A stretch of DNA of 64,000 nt, from the NCBI RefSeq assembly GCF_014268885.2, contig NZ_CP077095.1:4371001-4435000 (forward strand). Direction: 5' to 3'. Origin of the DNA: Pseudomonas xantholysinigenes (GTDB taxonomy: Bacteria; Pseudomonadota; Gammaproteobacteria; Pseudomonadales; Pseudomonadaceae). The notes under the pieces were generated by a model. That model did no database searches and was not told the origin of the DNA. It saw nothing but the letters and a program-made list of their open reading frames with translations. Shown piece by piece: positions 38,024 to 49,368 of the stretch (position 1 is its first letter; each line of letters begins with the position of its first letter). The position numbers and the translations under genes were made by a program.

Positions 38024-39697
38024 ATGACCATGCTCAAAGACCCATCGAAGAAGTACCGCGCGTTCCCGACCATCGACCTGCCCGACCGTACCTGGCCGTC
38101 GAAGGCCATCACCCAGGCGCCGATCTGGTGCAGCTCCGACCTGCGTGATGGCAACCAGTCGCTGATCGAGCCGATGGACTCAGAGAAGAAGCTGCGCTTC
38201 TGGAAGACCTTGGTGCAGGTGGGTGTGAAGGAAATCGAAGCCGCCTTCCCATCGGCCTCGCAGACCGACTTCGACTTCGTGCGCAGCCTCATCGAGGATG
38301 GCCACATCCCCGACGACACCACCATCCAGGTGCTCACCCAGGCCCGTGAAGACCTGATCGCCCGTACCTTCGAGTCCCTGCGCGGGGCGAAGAAGGCCAT
38401 CGTCCACCTGTACAACGCCACCTGCCCGTCGTTCCGCCGCATCGTCTTCAACCAGGACAAGCAGGGCGTGAAGGACATCGCGGTGAACGCCGCCAAGCTG
38501 TTCGTCAAATACGCCGCGCAGCAGCCGCAAACCCAATGGACCTTCCAGTACTCGCCGGAAACCTTCAGCGCCACCGAGCTGGAGTTCGCCAAAGAGGTGT
38601 GTGACGCGGTGATCGAGGTGTGGAACCCGACCCCCGAACACAAGATCATCCTCAATCTGCCGGCCACCGTCGAAGTCGCCACGCCGAACGTCTACGCCGA
38701 TCAGATCGAGTGGTTCTGCCGCAACATCAACCGTCGCGACAGCGTGATCATCAGCCTGCACACCCACAACGACCGTGGCACCGGCATCGCCGCCACCGAG
38801 CTGGGCTTGATGGCCGGTGCCGACCGTGCCGAAGGCTGCCTGTTCGGCAATGGCGAGCGTACCGGCAACGTCGACCTGGTGACCCTGGCGCTGAACCTCT
38901 ACACCCAGGGCATCGACCCGCAGCTGGACTTCTCCGACATCGACGGCGTGCGCAAGGTCGTCGAGGAGTGCAACCAACTGCCGGTACACCCGCGTCACCC
39001 GTATGTCGGCGACCTGGTCCACACCGCGTTCTCCGGCTCGCACCAGGACGCCATCCGCAAGGGCTTCGCCCAGCAGAAGGATGGCGAACTGTGGGAAGTG
39101 CCATACCTGCCGATCGACCCGGCCGACATCGGCCGCAGCTACGAGGCGGTGATCCGCGTCAACAGCCAGTCGGGCAAGGGCGGCATCACTTACCTGCTCG
39201 AGCAGGAGTACGGCATCAGCCTGCCACGGCGCATGCAGATCGAGTTCAGCCAGGTGGTGCAGGGCGAGACCGACCGTCTTGGCCTGGAAATGACCGCCGA
39301 GCAGATCTACAAGCTGTTGCAGAAGGAGTATCTGCAGGCCAACGCGCCGTATGCACTGGTCAGCCACCGCCTGCAGGAAGAGAACGGCAGCAGCCATGTA
39401 CAGGTGGAAGTCTCCGGTGAAGGCGAAACCACCCTGCACTGGCACGGCAAGGGCAACGGCGCCCTGGAAGCGCTGGTCGCCGGCTTGCCGGTCAACGTCG
39501 AGATCATGGACTACAACGAGCACGCCATCGGTGCCGGCACCAACGCCAAGGCGGCGGCCTACATCGAACTGCGCGTGGCCGGTGGGCGTCCGGTGCACGG
39601 CGTGGGCATCGACGAGAACATCACCACCGCCAGCTTCAAGGCGCTGTTCAGCGCGCTGAACCGCTCGCTGAGCCAGCAGCAGGCCAAGGCGGCGTAA
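38024..39697 (+). CDS. leuA: 2-isopropylmalate synthase
   Basis: A 557-residue enzyme for the first step of leucine synthesis. The start at 38024 follows AAAAGGA and gives [15 protein letters not shown], the family N-terminus of the long LeuA class. The HMGL-type barrel shows [16 protein letters not shown] and HTHNDRGTG (metal ligands H-x-H). The C-terminal region is the LeuA allosteric domain (feedback by leucine). Confidence 0.97.
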   Translation: MTMLKDPSKKYRAFPTIDLPDRTWPSKAITQAPIWCSSDLRDGNQSLIEPMDSEKKLRFWKTLVQVGVKEIEAAFPSASQTDFDFVRSLIEDGHIPDDTTIQVLTQAREDLIARTFESLRGAKKAIVHLYNATCPSFRRIVFNQDKQGVKDIAVNAAKLFVKYAAQQPQTQWTFQYSPETFSATELEFAKEVCDAVIEVWNPTPEHKIILNLPATVEVATPNVYADQIEWFCRNINRRDSVIISLHTHNDRGTGIAATELGLMAGADRAEGCLFGNGERTGNVDLVTLALNLYTQGIDPQLDFSDIDGVRKVVEECNQLPVHPRHPYVGDLVHTAFSGSHQDAIRKGFAQQKDGELWEVPYLPIDPADIGRSYEAVIRVNSQSGKGGITYLLEQEYGISLPRRMQIEFSQVVQGETDRLGLEMTAEQIYKLLQKEYLQANAPYALVSHRLQEENGSSHVQVEVSGEGETTLHWHGKGNGALEALVAGLPVNVEIMDYNEHAIGAGTNAKAAAYIELRVAGGRPVHGVGIDENITTASFKALFSALNRSLSQQQAKAA

Positions 39698-39714
39698 GCC
39701 ATCGCAGAAAAACA

Positions 39715-39743
39715 AAGCCCGCATCCTTGATGCGGGTTTTTTT
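39715..39743 (+). terminator. Intrinsic terminator of leuA
   Basis: AAAGCCCGCATC / GATGCGGGTTTTTTTT, a strong stem with an eight-T run. Confidence 0.94.
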
Positions 39744-39751
39744 TGCCTGTC

Positions 39752-39833
39752 CCGGCCCTTTCGCGGGTAAACCCGCTCCCACAGGCACCAGGCGCCCCCT
39801 GTGGGAGCGGGTTTACCCGCGAAGAGGCCGGCA
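39752..39833. repeat. REP-type inverted pair
   Basis: CCGGCCCTTTCGCGGGTAAA unit and its inverted partner, between convergent leuA and eda. Confidence 0.9.
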
Positions 39834-39912
39834 CAAGCGCTACAAACATTTCAGGCAAAAAAAGGGGCGCCGACCAAGCGCCCCATAACCGTGTAGCACA
39901 CAACGAAATCGG

Positions 39913-40587
39913 TCAGTCCAGCAACGCCATCGCCTCAGCGCTGCACGCCTCGATCCGCGCCCAGTCGCCGTTCTTGATCCAGCTGCTGTCGAGCATCCAG
40001 GTGCCGCCCACGCACATCACATTGGGCAAGGCCATGTAGTTGCGCACGTTGGCCGGGCTCACCCCACCGGTGGGGCAGAAACGAATGTCGCCGAACGGGC
40101 CGGCAAAGGCCTTGATCGCCGCCACGCCACCGCTGATCTCCGCCGGGAACAGCTTGAAGCGGCGGTAGCCCAGGGCATAGCCCAGCATGATTTCCGACGG
40201 CGTACTGATGCCGGGCAGCAGCGGAATGTCGCTTTCCACGCCGGCCTGGAGAACGTCCGGGGTGATGCCCGGGGTCACCACGAACTGCGCGCCTGCTGCC
40301 TCCACGGCAGCGAACATGCCGCGGTCGAGCACGGTTCCGGCACCGACGCACAGCTCCGGGCGCTGCTCGCGCAGCACCTGGATGGCCTTCAGGCCATGCT
40401 GCGAGCGCAGGGTCACTTCCAGGGTGCGGATGCCGCCAGCGGCCAGGGCGTCGGCCAGGGGCAGGATGTCTTCCTCACGGGCGATGGTGATCACCGGCAG
40501 GATGCGCGCCTTGTCGCAGATCGCATCGATGCGGTCGGCTTTCTCGGCCATCGAGAGCAAAGGCTGGGGGCGTTCGAGGGTGGTCAT
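39913..40587 (-). CDS. eda: KDPG aldolase
   Basis: A 224-residue class I aldolase cleaving 2-keto-3-deoxy-6-phosphogluconate to pyruvate and glyceraldehyde-3-phosphate. The start at 40587 has AAGGA upstream. Conserved blocks are ILPVITI, GIRTLEVTLRS, FVVTPGI and the Schiff-base lysine in RFKLFPAE. It is the last gene of zwf-pgl-eda and starts 17 bases after pgl. Confidence 0.97.
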   Translation of the reverse strand: MTTLERPQPLLSMAEKADRIDAICDKARILPVITIAREEDILPLADALAAGGIRTLEVTLRSQHGLKAIQVLREQRPELCVGAGTVLDRGMFAAVEAAGAQFVVTPGITPDVLQAGVESDIPLLPGISTPSEIMLGYALGYRRFKLFPAEISGGVAAIKAFAGPFGDIRFCPTGGVSPANVRNYMALPNVMCVGGTWMLDSSWIKNGDWARIEACSAEAMALLD

Positions 40588-40604
40588 GACAATGGGTCCT
40601 TGGC

Positions 40605-41318
40605 TCATGGGCACCAGTAGATGTGCAGAGGGTCGTGAAGAAAGGCGCGAATCGGCATTTCGGTAGGGTCTTCGGCCGCCAGCGCGGTGCGCAGGGTGGC
40701 GAGCTTGCCCGCGCCTTGCACCGACAGCAGGGTAAGGCCGGCAGTGGCCAGCAACGCACGGGTCATGCTCAGGCGCTGGTGCGGCACGCTCGGCGCCAGC
40801 ATCGCCAGGCAGCGGCGCTCACCGACCTTGGCCAGGCCCTGGCGCAGGTTGGGGCTGGCCGGGAACAGCGAGGCGGTATGGCCATCGTCGCCCATGCCCA
40901 GCACCAGCACGTCGATCGGCGGCAGGTCGGCCAAGACCTGGTCGGCTTGCTCGGCAGCGGCCTCAAGCGTGGCGGCAGGCTGGTAGAGCCCGATGAACCG
41001 CGCCTTGGCCGCCGCGCCCTTGAACAGGTGGCGGGCCAGCAGGCCGGCGTTGCTGTCGTCGTGCGCCACCGGTACCCAGCGTTCGTCGGCCAGGCTGACG
41101 GTCACCTTGGACCAGTCCAACACTTCGGCGGCCAGTTTCTCGAGGAACGGCACCGGGCTGCGTCCACCCGACAGCACCAGGCAGGCCTGGCCCTTGCTGG
41201 CGATGGCCTGGCGCAAGCGCTCGGCCACATCATGGGCTTGCGTGGTCGCCAGGGTTTTCGAATCGGCCAGCGCGTGAACCTTCACGGTCGCCGGCAGTTG
41301 CAGTTCAGATATCGCCAT
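40605..41318 (-). CDS. pgl: 6-phosphogluconolactonase
   Basis: A 237-residue DevB-type lactonase. It has [15 protein letters not shown] and [19 protein letters not shown] and ends with the LRTAL...ILWC-like tail ([16 protein letters not shown]). The start at 41318 ([10 protein letters not shown]) overlaps the end of zwf by 14 bases; a longer in-frame ATG at 41336 is less likely. Confidence 0.95.
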   Translation of the reverse strand: MAISELQLPATVKVHALADSKTLATTQAHDVAERLRQAIASKGQACLVLSGGRSPVPFLEKLAAEVLDWSKVTVSLADERWVPVAHDDSNAGLLARHLFKGAAAKARFIGLYQPAATLEAAAEQADQVLADLPPIDVLVLGMGDDGHTASLFPASPNLRQGLAKVGERRCLAMLAPSVPHQRLSMTRALLATAGLTLLSVQGAGKLATLRTALAAEDPTEMPIRAFLHDPLHIYWCP

Positions 41319-42774
41319 ACCAGGCCCTCCCATCACGGGTGATCAGTGCAATCGAGCTCATCGGCCCCCAGGAACCTGCCGCGTAGGGCTTGGGCGCGTC
41401 GCCGGTGTGCTTCCAGCCGGCGATCAGCTGGTCGCACCATTTCCAGGCGTACTCGATCTCGTCCTTGCGCACGAACAGGTTCTGGTTGCCACGCATCACT
41501 TCCAGCAGCAGACGTTCATAGGCGTCCGGGATCCGCGCGCTGCGCCAGGTGTCGGAGAAATTCAGCTGCAGCGGACCGCTGCGCAACTGCATGCCTTTGT
41601 CCAGGCCCTGCTCCTTGGTCATCACCCGCAGTGAAATGCCTTCGTCCGGCTGCAGGCGAATGATCAGCTTGTTGCCGATCTGCAAGCGCTGTTCCGGGGC
41701 GAAGATGTAGTGCGGGGTTTCCTTGAAATGGATGACGATCTGCGACAGTTTCTGTGGCATGCGCTTGCCGGTGCGCAGATAGAACGGCACGCCCGACCAG
41801 CGCCAGTTGCGGATGTCGGCGCGCAGGGCGACGAAGGTCTCGGTGTCGCTCTGGGCGTTGGCGTTGTCCTCTTCCAGATAGCCCGGCACCGGCTTGCCAT
41901 CACTGAAGCCAGCGATGTACTGGCCGCGCACCACATGGGTGCTCAGGCCTTCGCCGGTGATCGGTGCCAGGGCCTTGAGCACCTTGACCTTCTCGTCGCG
42001 GATGCTGTCGGCCGACAGGTCGCTGGGCGGGTCCATGGCGATCAGGCAGAGCAGCTGCAGCAGGTGGTTCTGGATCATGTCGCGCAGCTGGCCAGCCTTG
42101 TCGAAGTAGCCCCAGCGGCCCTCGATACCGACCTTCTCGGCGACGGTGATCTCCACATGGGAAATGGAGTTCTGGTTCCACTGGGTCTCGAACAGGCTAT
42201 TGGCGAAACGCAGGGCGATCAGGTTCTGCACCGTCTCCTTGCCCAGGTAATGGTCGATGCGGTAGACCCGGCTTTCGGGGAAGAACCGCGCCACCGCGTC
42301 GTTGACCCGACGCGACGACTCCAGGTCATGGCCGATGGGCTTCTCCAGCACCACCCGGGTGCGCGACGCCAGGCCGGCCTTGTCGAGGTTCTCGCAGATC
42401 GCGCCATAGACCGCCGCCGCCGTGGCGAAATAGGCAATCAGCGGCTGTTCGCCCGGCGCCTGTTCGGCCAGGGCCTGGTAACCCTCGGGCTCGACGAAGT
42501 CCAGGTGCAGGTAGCTCAGGCGACCGAGGAAACGGCCCAGGGAGGCGGCATCGATCTCCGCCTCCGGCACGTGGCGGCGCAAGTGGGCTTCGATGCTGTT
42601 CAGGTGTTCCTGCGCGCTGCCCGACTCGCGTGCCAGGGCCAGCAGTCGGGTATCTGGGTGCAGGAGGTCGGCGCGGTCGAGCTGGTAGAGCGCGGGGAAC
42701 AGCTTGCGCAATGCCAGGTCGCCGAGGGCGCCAAAGAGGGCGAAGGTGCAGGGTTCGACACTGATCGCAGCCAT
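41305..42774 (-). CDS. zwf: Glucose-6-phosphate 1-dehydrogenase
   Basis: A 489-residue NADP-dependent enzyme. The N-terminal [22 protein letters not shown] is the Rossmann motif; RIDHYLGKE carries the catalytic lysine and aspartate-histidine region. First gene of zwf-pgl-eda. A HexR-like site lies between it and divergent hexR. Confidence 0.97.
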   Translation of the reverse strand: MAAISVEPCTFALFGALGDLALRKLFPALYQLDRADLLHPDTRLLALARESGSAQEHLNSIEAHLRRHVPEAEIDAASLGRFLGRLSYLHLDFVEPEGYQALAEQAPGEQPLIAYFATAAAVYGAICENLDKAGLASRTRVVLEKPIGHDLESSRRVNDAVARFFPESRVYRIDHYLGKETVQNLIALRFANSLFETQWNQNSISHVEITVAEKVGIEGRWGYFDKAGQLRDMIQNHLLQLLCLIAMDPPSDLSADSIRDEKVKVLKALAPITGEGLSTHVVRGQYIAGFSDGKPVPGYLEEDNANAQSDTETFVALRADIRNWRWSGVPFYLRTGKRMPQKLSQIVIHFKETPHYIFAPEQRLQIGNKLIIRLQPDEGISLRVMTKEQGLDKGMQLRSGPLQLNFSDTWRSARIPDAYERLLLEVMRGNQNLFVRKDEIEYAWKWCDQLIAGWKHTGDAPKPYAAGSWGPMSSIALITRDGRAWYGDI

Positions 42775-42840
42775 GATGTTGGTTCTTTTATAAATGTTGG
42801 ACTAGAAATACCGGTTTCAACCCTGCTTTTCAAGGGCTAA

Positions 42841-42857
42841 TGTAGTAAAAACCACAA
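42841..42857. promoter_or_regulatory. Candidate HexR operator at zwf/hexR
   Basis: TGTAGTAAAAACCACAA; on the minus strand it begins TTGT and ends ACTACA, near the HexR palindrome TTGT-N7/8-ACAA. It is placed between the divergent zwf and hexR starts (67 bases from zwf). Confidence 0.65.
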
Positions 42858-42956
42858 CATCCAATACAGCCATTACAGACAAGTGGTGTGACAATCTTAC
42901 CGACAGTACGATACACGCCATCGCAAAAAGCCTGCTTCCCGACCCAAGGACACACC

Positions 42957-43829
42957 ATGGACCGCGTGCGCAACCTCCTGGAACAGATCCAGGGCCGCCT
43001 CGACGAGCTGAACAAGGCCGAACGCAAAGTCGCCGAAGTCATCCTGCTCAACCCGCAACAGGCCACCCGCTTCAGCATCGCCGCCCTGGCCCAGGCGGCC
43101 AAGGTCAGTGAGCCGACCGTCAACCGTTTCTGCCGCTCGTTCGGCGTCAGCGGCTACCCCGAGCTCAAGCTGCAGTTGGCCCAGAGCCTGGCCAGCGGCG
43201 CCGCCTACGTCAGCCGCGCGGTGGAGGCCGACGATGATCCGGCCGCCTACACCCAGAAGATCTTCGGCAGCGCCATCGCCTCGCTGGACAGCGCCTGCCA
43301 GGCGCTCGACCCGCAACAGGTCAGCCGCGCCGTGGACATGATGATCCAGGCCCGGCAGATTCATTTCTTCGGCCTCGGCGCCTCGGCCCCGGTGGCCCTC
43401 GACGCCCAGCACAAGTTCTTCCGCTTCAACCTGGCCGTGTCGGCCCATGCCGACGTGCTGATGCAGCGCATGCTGGCCTCGGTGGCCCATACCGGCGACT
43501 TGTTCGTGATCATCTCCTACACCGGGCGCACCCGCGAACTGGTCGAGGTGGCGCGCCTGGCGCGGGAAAATGGCGCCTCGGTGCTCGGCCTTACCGCCGC
43601 CGGTTCGCCGCTGTCCCAGGCCTGCAGCATGAGCCTGCATATCCCGCTGCCGGAAGACACCGACATCTACATGCCGATGACCTCGCGAATCATCCAACTC
43701 ACCGTGCTCGATGTACTGGCCACCGGCATGACCCTGCGCCGCGGCGTGGACTTCCAGCCGCACCTGCGCAAGATCAAGGAAAGCCTCAACGCCAGCCGCT
43801 ATCCGGTCGTCGACGACGACCTCAACTGA
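42957..43829 (+). CDS. hexR: HexR, RpiR-family repressor of hexose catabolism
   Basis: A 290-residue regulator with an N-terminal RpiR helix-turn-helix ([21 protein letters not shown]) and a C-terminal SIS sugar-phosphate domain ([24 protein letters not shown]). The start at 42957 is the family start. In P. putida HexR senses KDPG and represses zwf, edd and gap. It is divergent from zwf. Confidence 0.95.
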   Translation: MDRVRNLLEQIQGRLDELNKAERKVAEVILLNPQQATRFSIAALAQAAKVSEPTVNRFCRSFGVSGYPELKLQLAQSLASGAAYVSRAVEADDDPAAYTQKIFGSAIASLDSACQALDPQQVSRAVDMMIQARQIHFFGLGASAPVALDAQHKFFRFNLAVSAHADVLMQRMLASVAHTGDLFVIISYTGRTRELVEVARLARENGASVLGLTAAGSPLSQACSMSLHIPLPEDTDIYMPMTSRIIQLTVLDVLATGMTLRRGVDFQPHLRKIKESLNASRYPVVDDDLN

Positions 43830-44676
43830 GCCGGTGCGCCTGCAAGCGCAGGTGCGCCCGCTCGCCCGGGGCCAGGCTCAAGCCTTCGTCGCTGCCGCTG
43901 GCGGCTTCCACGCAGACGAACCCCTGGCACTCACGCCCGCTCACGCCCATCAGTGGGCGATTGCCCGGGTGCCAGACCACGGTGTCGTCGCTGTCGCCGG
44001 TATCAATGCACAGCGCGCGTTGCCAGGCCGGGTCCTGCAGTTGCACCCGGGGCGTGCCCGGGTAGACCTTCTGGCATCCGCCCTTGAGCGTCAGCGCGCC
44101 ATCTTCGCGGCAGGCCTGGCGATTGAGGCGGTCATAGCCTTGGATATCCTCGAGCCCAGACAGCGCTATCTTCGACACGTCGCTGATGCGCCAGTAGGCC
44201 AGCAACGCGTGGCTCAGCTGGCAGGGTTGGCTGTCCTGGTGCTCGGTGCTCAAGCGCAGTTCCATGCTTGCGCCCAGCCGGGCGTGCAGGTCGACCTGCC
44301 AGTCGCACAGGTCCAGGCGCCACTGCAAGGACACGCCCTGCTCGTCCTCGCTGCTGTCGATCAACTTCCAGTCCAGCAACCGCGCCCAGCCATGGGCCGG
44401 CCACAGGTCTTCACTGGGATGGCGGCCATACCAAGGCCAGCACACCGGCACGCCACCGCGGATGGCACCGACTTGCGGCCATTGCTCGGCGCACCATAGC
44501 CAGGGCTTTTCGCCGGCCGGCTGAAAGTGCAGCAACTGGCCGCCCTGGCGGCTGAACACCGCCTGGCAGCGCGGATGGTCGATGATCAGGACATCGCGCT
44601 GCTGGTAACGCTCCCACTCGAAGGTCGGCCTGGGCCGTTGCGAGGTGAAGAAGCGATGTAGCGGATGTTCAGGCAT
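43822..44676 (-). CDS. D-hexose-6-phosphate mutarotase (YeaD type)
   Basis: A 284-residue aldose-1-epimerase-fold protein with [32 protein letters not shown] and ARLLDWK, as in YeaD. It interconverts anomers of glucose-6-phosphate. The start at 44676 gives [10 protein letters not shown]. It overlaps the end of hexR on the other strand by eight bases. It may be the last gene of the gts-oprB transcript. Confidence 0.88.
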   Translation of the reverse strand: MPEHPLHRFFTSQRPRPTFEWERYQQRDVLIIDHPRCQAVFSRQGGQLLHFQPAGEKPWLWCAEQWPQVGAIRGGVPVCWPWYGRHPSEDLWPAHGWARLLDWKLIDSSEDEQGVSLQWRLDLCDWQVDLHARLGASMELRLSTEHQDSQPCQLSHALLAYWRISDVSKIALSGLEDIQGYDRLNRQACREDGALTLKGGCQKVYPGTPRVQLQDPAWQRALCIDTGDSDDTVVWHPGNRPLMGVSGRECQGFVCVEAASGSDEGLSLAPGERAHLRLQAHRLS

Positions 44677-44793
44677 GGTTCCAAGCTCTTTTGTTGTTCG
44701 AGATAGCGCTGTCTTGACCTGTGCTCGCTCACCACTGCGAACCAGTGGTGAGCGGGAGGCCAAATGGATGGCGTAAATTTACAACAATTTTTC

Positions 44794-46137
44794 TCAGAAT
44801 GACGACTGAATCTTCAGGCCGGCGACCAGCGCGTTATCCACCTGATCCACGCCGCCCGGGCTCTTGATGTACTGCAAGTTGGGCCGCACGGTCAGCCAGT
44901 TGGTGACGTGGAAGCCGTAGTAGAGCTCGGCGTTGTATTCAGTGCGCTGCAGCGGCACGAAGCCCGGGTTGTCGTAGTCGTCGATGCCGCTCTGGGCATT
45001 GAGCAGTTCGGCGCGCTTCTTCACGTCGTCGTTGACGTGGATACGGGCGATACCAAAGCCAATGTCATCCTTGGGCCGGGCATCGAAGGCACCTTTGTAG
45101 ACCAGGCCAACCTGCTGGTAGTTGTCGACCACGTTGGTGGCTTTGTCGTGCACGGTGAAGTTGGCGAACAGGCTCAGGCCGCGGTTGACGTCACCGGCCT
45201 GGGCGGTGACCTGCTGCTGCGCCACCACCCACCAGCCGTGCTTGCTGGAGTGCGACTTGAACGCCGCGCCCGTCAGTGCCTGCGGGTTGCCGTTGATGTC
45301 GTCGTACACATCGTCGGCCTTGGCGGTGCTGTAGTAGTAGCCCAGGCGGTACTCGCCGGGCAGGCCATTGACCTTGGGCGACCACACCGCCTCCACCGGC
45401 AGGATGGCGCCCTTGGTGCCGCTGCCGCTGAGCTTGAAGCCGTTGCCGGTCTCCAGGTTCGACGGGTTCTGCTCGAAGGCGCCGACCTGGACGAAGAATT
45501 CCGGGGTGATGTTGTACTTGACCCGCAGCGCCCACTGGCTGACCGGCCAGTTGTACCAGATGCCGCCCACCCAGTTGCCCACCTGCGAGCCGCAGAACGC
45601 CAGGTTCTGGAAATCGCAGGGGAAGCTGTTGAAGTCCTCGCCCTCGCCGAAGCGGCCGAATTTCACATCCAGCGCGCCGTCGAAGTACTTCTGCTTGATC
45701 CACATCTGGGTCAGGCGCCAGGTCTGGCCCCGGCCCCACACCTCCTGCACCGAGCTGAACTGCCCGGCGCGCGGGTCGCTGATGCGGTCGTTGGACAGGT
45801 TGCGACCGCTACGCTCGGTGATCGCCAATTTGAACTCGGTGTCCTTCCAGCCGAAGATCTTCTCCAGGTCCAGGTGCGCGCCCAGGGCGAACTGGTCGCT
45901 GTAGCGCGCGGTCTTGTCGTTGTTGTAGCCCCCGTGCAGGTTGCCGGCCACCTCACCGACGTAGTCGAGGGTGAAGTCGTAGCCCTTCTCCAGCAGCTCG
46001 GTGCGGGTGCCGCCCCAGTCGCCGGTCATCCATTTCGATTCCGACGAGAAAGCCTCGGCGGCCTGGGCTCCGCTGCTGCCGACCACGGCCAGCAGTGCCA
46101 GCGAGCCCAACGTCCTGATGCGATTGCGCTGTTCCAT
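44794..46137 (-). CDS. oprB: Carbohydrate-selective porin
   Basis: A 447-residue OprB-type barrel. The start at 46137 has AGAGGAC 10 bases upstream and gives a signal peptide (LGSLALLAVVGSSGAQA). Conserved features are KWMTGDWGGTRTELLEKG and the terminal aromatic residue (QSSF). It admits glucose and related sugars to the periplasm, where GtsA binds them. Confidence 0.95.
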   Translation of the reverse strand: MEQRNRIRTLGSLALLAVVGSSGAQAAEAFSSESKWMTGDWGGTRTELLEKGYDFTLDYVGEVAGNLHGGYNNDKTARYSDQFALGAHLDLEKIFGWKDTEFKLAITERSGRNLSNDRISDPRAGQFSSVQEVWGRGQTWRLTQMWIKQKYFDGALDVKFGRFGEGEDFNSFPCDFQNLAFCGSQVGNWVGGIWYNWPVSQWALRVKYNITPEFFVQVGAFEQNPSNLETGNGFKLSGSGTKGAILPVEAVWSPKVNGLPGEYRLGYYYSTAKADDVYDDINGNPQALTGAAFKSHSSKHGWWVVAQQQVTAQAGDVNRGLSLFANFTVHDKATNVVDNYQQVGLVYKGAFDARPKDDIGFGIARIHVNDDVKKRAELLNAQSGIDDYDNPGFVPLQRTEYNAELYYGFHVTNWLTVRPNLQYIKSPGGVDQVDNALVAGLKIQSSF

Positions 46138-46193
46138 CCCTTTGCGTCCTCTTTTCTTGTTATTAACAGAACGAATCAACGGCCAGGTCTTTT

Positions 46194-46310
46194 CTGTAGG
46201 AGCGGCCTTGTGTCGCGAAAGGGCTGCAGAGCAGCCCCTGCGATTGTGGGCGTTGCTCAGATCCTGGGGCCGTTACGCAGCCCTTTCGCGACACAAGGCC
46301 GCTCCTACAG
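46194..46310. repeat. Large imperfect inverted repeat (GTAGGAGCGGCCTTG family)
   Basis: Arms CTGTAGGAGCGGCCTTGTGTC and the complement near 46290-46310, with inner partly paired GAAAGGGCTGC / GCAGCCCTTTC. It lies between gtsD and oprB. A related class is found at 52094-52222 and 58541-58585. Confidence 0.85.
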
Positions 46311-46324
46311 GGACCGTGTCCGGT

Positions 46325-47473
46325 TTAACGGCCTTTGAAGCGTGTCACGTTGTCCTTTACGGCAGTAGTGACCAGGTCCAGGCGTTCGCCGCTGCTGGCG
46401 TCGAACAGCAGCACCCGTGCCGGGTCGAACTGCAGGTTGAGGCTGTCGCCGACCCGGCACGCCACATCCGGCGCCAGGCGGCAACAGACCTTGGTCTGGT
46501 TGAGGGTGACGAACACCAGCAGGTCCGGGCCGGTGGGCTCGGTGACCTGGATTTCGGCGCGAATACCGGGCAGGCCATTGCCCTGCTCCGCCCCCAGCGC
46601 GATCTGCTCGGGGCGCACGCCGAGAATGATCTCGCGGCCTTCCAGCTCATCCGCCGCCACGCCCAACGGCAGCTCGCAGCGCGCCTGGCCGCTGTCGAGC
46701 AGCGCCAGCACGCGCCCGTCCTGCTTGGTCAGGCGCACGGGGATGAAATTCATCGGCGGCGAGCCGATGAAGCTGGCGACGAACAGGTTGGCCGGATCGT
46801 TGTAGATCTGCTGCGGGGTGCCGAACTGCTGGATGATGCCGTCCTTCATCACCGCCACTTTGTCACCGAGCGTCATCGCCTCGATCTGGTCGTGGGTGAC
46901 GTACACCGTGGTGGTCTTCAGGCGCTGGTGCATCAGCTTGATCTCGGTGCGCATCTCCACCCGCAGCTTGGCGTCGAGGTTCGACAGCGGCTCGTCGAAC
47001 AGGTAGATCTTCGGCCGCCTAGCCAGCGCCCGGCCCATGGCCACCCGCTGCTGCTGGCCACCGGAAAGCTGGCCAGGCTTGCGTGCGAGCAGGTGCTCGA
47101 TCTGCAGCAGCTTGGCCACCCGCGCCACTTCCTCGTCGATGGCCGCCTGGGGCAGCTTGCGGATCTTCAGGCCGAAAGCGATGTTGTCGCGCACATTCAT
47201 GGTCGGGTACAGCGCATAGGACTGGAACACCATGGCGATGTCGCGGTCCTTGGGGCTCATGCCGCTGACATCCTCTTCATCGATGAGGATCGCCCCGCCG
47301 CTGATGTTCTCTAGCCCGGCGATGCAGTTCATCAGCGTCGACTTGCCACAGCCCGAGGGGCCGACCAGGATCAGGAACTCGCCGTCCTTGATCGCCAGCT
47401 GGATATCCTTGAGCGTGTCGGGCAAGCCCGCGCCGTAGGTCTTGTGCACATTGCGAAGTTCAAGTGTTGCCAT
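46325..47473 (-). CDS. gtsD: Glucose/mannose ABC transporter ATP-binding protein
   Basis: A 382-residue MalK/UgpC-type ATPase with Walker [10 protein letters not shown], signature [15 protein letters not shown], Walker [13 protein letters not shown] and a C-terminal TOBE domain. Three bases separate it from gtsC. It energises glucose uptake. Confidence 0.95.
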   Translation of the reverse strand: MATLELRNVHKTYGAGLPDTLKDIQLAIKDGEFLILVGPSGCGKSTLMNCIAGLENISGGAILIDEEDVSGMSPKDRDIAMVFQSYALYPTMNVRDNIAFGLKIRKLPQAAIDEEVARVAKLLQIEHLLARKPGQLSGGQQQRVAMGRALARRPKIYLFDEPLSNLDAKLRVEMRTEIKLMHQRLKTTTVYVTHDQIEAMTLGDKVAVMKDGIIQQFGTPQQIYNDPANLFVASFIGSPPMNFIPVRLTKQDGRVLALLDSGQARCELPLGVAADELEGREIILGVRPEQIALGAEQGNGLPGIRAEIQVTEPTGPDLLVFVTLNQTKVCCRLAPDVACRVGDSLNLQFDPARVLLFDASSGERLDLVTTAVKDNVTRFKGR

Positions 47474-47476
47474 GAC

Positions 47477-48322
47477 TTACCCCTTGACCGCGCCGGCAGT
47501 CAGCCCGCGCACGAAATACTTGCCCGCGACCACGTAGACCAGCAGCGTCGGCAGCCCGGCGATCATCGCCGCGGCCATGTCGACGTTGTATTCCTTGGCC
47601 CCGGTGCTGGTGTTGACCAGGTTGTTCAGGGCCACGGTGATCGGTTGCGAATCGCCACTGGAGAACACCACGCCAAACAGGAAATCGTTCCAGATCTGGG
47701 TGAACTGCCAGATCAGGCAGACCATGATGATCGGCGTCGACATCGGCAGGATGATCCGCCCGAAGATGGTGAAGAACCCGGCACCGTCCAAGCGCGCGGC
47801 CTTGACCAGCGCCTCGGGAATGCTCACGTAGTAGTTGCGGAAGAACAGTGTGGTGAAGGCCAGGCCGTACACCACGTGCACCAGCACCAGGCCGCCGGTG
47901 GTGCTGGCCAGGCCCAGTTTGCCGAGGGTGAACGAGGCCGGCAGCAGCACGGTCTGGAACGGCAGGAAACAACCGAACAGCAGCAGCCCGAAGAACAGCT
48001 GCGAACCACGGAAGCGCCACATCGACAGCACGTAGCCGTTGAGCGCGCCAATGGCGGTGGAGATCAGCACCGCCGGCACGGTGATCAGGATCGAGTTGAC
48101 GAAGTAGCCGCTGACCGTGGCCCAGGCCTTGCTCCAGCCAATGGCGGTGAATTCGGTGGGCCAGCTCAGCAGGTTGCCGCTGCCGATGTCCTCGGGGGTC
48201 TTGAAGCTGGTCAGCAGCATCACCACCAGCGGCACCAGGTACAGCAGCACGGCCAGCAGCAGCACGCCGTGGATGGCAATGCGGCTCAGGTTCAGCGCTG
48301 GTTTGTCGGCCAGGCTAGTCAT
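47477..48322 (-). CDS. gtsC: Glucose ABC transporter permease
   Basis: A 281-residue CUT1 permease of the MalG type with six TM helices and the EAA loop EALVKAARLDGAGFFTIFGRI. It overlaps gtsB by eight bases. Confidence 0.95.
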   Translation of the reverse strand: MTSLADKPALNLSRIAIHGVLLLAVLLYLVPLVVMLLTSFKTPEDIGSGNLLSWPTEFTAIGWSKAWATVSGYFVNSILITVPAVLISTAIGALNGYVLSMWRFRGSQLFFGLLLFGCFLPFQTVLLPASFTLGKLGLASTTGGLVLVHVVYGLAFTTLFFRNYYVSIPEALVKAARLDGAGFFTIFGRIILPMSTPIIMVCLIWQFTQIWNDFLFGVVFSSGDSQPITVALNNLVNTSTGAKEYNVDMAAAMIAGLPTLLVYVVAGKYFVRGLTAGAVKG

Positions 48323-49223
48323 GGCGTTTACCCCGCAGTTCGGAATACAGGTACGGCACCAGGATGGCCAGGATCGCCCCCAGCATCAGGATCGCGCTGG
48401 CCGAGCCCATGCCCATCTGCCCGCGACTGAAGGTGAACGAGTACATGAACATCGCCGGAAGGTCCGAGGAATAGCCCGGGCCGCCGGCGGTCATTGCCGC
48501 CACCAGGTCGAAGCTCTTGATGGCGATGTGCGCGAGGATCATCAGCGAGCTGAAGAACACCGGGCGCAGGCTGGGCAGCACCACGGTCCAGTAGATGCGC
48601 GGCAGGCTGGCGCCATCGAGCTGGGCGGCGCGGATGATCGACGGATCGACGCCCCTGAGCCCGGCCAGGAACATCGCCATGATGAAGCCCGAGGCCTGCC
48701 ACACCGCGGCGATCACCAGGCAATAGACCACGCGGTCCGGATCGATCAGCCAGTCCAGGCGAAAGCCTTCCCAGCCCCAGTCACGCAGCAGCTTGTCCAG
48801 GCCCATGCCGGGGTTGAGCAGCCACTTCCAGGCGGTGCCGGTGACGATCATCGACAAGGCCATGGGGTACAGGTAGATGGTGCGGATAAAGCCTTCGCGG
48901 CGGATGCGTTGGTCGAGCAGCACGGCGAGGAACACGCCGATGGCCAGGGTGATGCCGATGAACAGCCCGCCGAACAGCAGCAGGTTCTTGCTCGCCACCC
49001 ACCAGCGGTCGTTGTCGAACAAGCGGGCGTACTGTGCCAGGCCCGCCCACTTGTAGGTGGGCAGGAAGGTCGAGGTGGTGAACGAGAGGACGAAGGTCCA
49101 CAGGATGTAGCCGTAGAAGCCCACCAGCACGATGAACATGCTTGGCGCCAGCACCAGCTTCGGTAGCCAGCGCTGCAGCGCATCCAGGGGGGAGGCCCGC
49201 AGGCGGGCGGTTGCTGTGGTCAT
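48315..49223 (-). CDS. gtsB: Glucose ABC transporter permease
   Basis: A 302-residue CUT1 permease of the MalF type. It has an N-terminal TM (LAPSMFIVLVGFYGYILWTF) and the EAA-type loop IIRAAQLDGASLPRIYWTVV. Overlaps gtsC and follows gtsA after a REP pair. Confidence 0.95.
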   Translation of the reverse strand: MTTATARLRASPLDALQRWLPKLVLAPSMFIVLVGFYGYILWTFVLSFTTSTFLPTYKWAGLAQYARLFDNDRWWVASKNLLLFGGLFIGITLAIGVFLAVLLDQRIRREGFIRTIYLYPMALSMIVTGTAWKWLLNPGMGLDKLLRDWGWEGFRLDWLIDPDRVVYCLVIAAVWQASGFIMAMFLAGLRGVDPSIIRAAQLDGASLPRIYWTVVLPSLRPVFFSSLMILAHIAIKSFDLVAAMTAGGPGYSSDLPAMFMYSFTFSRGQMGMGSASAILMLGAILAILVPYLYSELRGKRHD

Positions 49224-49256
49224 GGTCAGATACCGGAAAAGAGGGCCAACACATCA

Positions 49257-49344
49257 CCTGTGGGAGCGGGTTTACCCGCGAAGCAGACACCGCGGTGCCT
49301 GGCACCGGCCATGCCGGTGTTCGCGGGTAAACCCGCTCCCACAA
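49257..49344. repeat. REP-type inverted pair between gtsA and gtsB
   Basis: CCTGTGGGAGCGGGTTTACC unit and inverted partner 22 or so bases apart. Its place inside the operon may lower the amount of permease mRNA relative to the binding protein. Confidence 0.9.
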
Positions 49345-49368
49345 GGATTTCGCCAGCCTCGGCGTTGG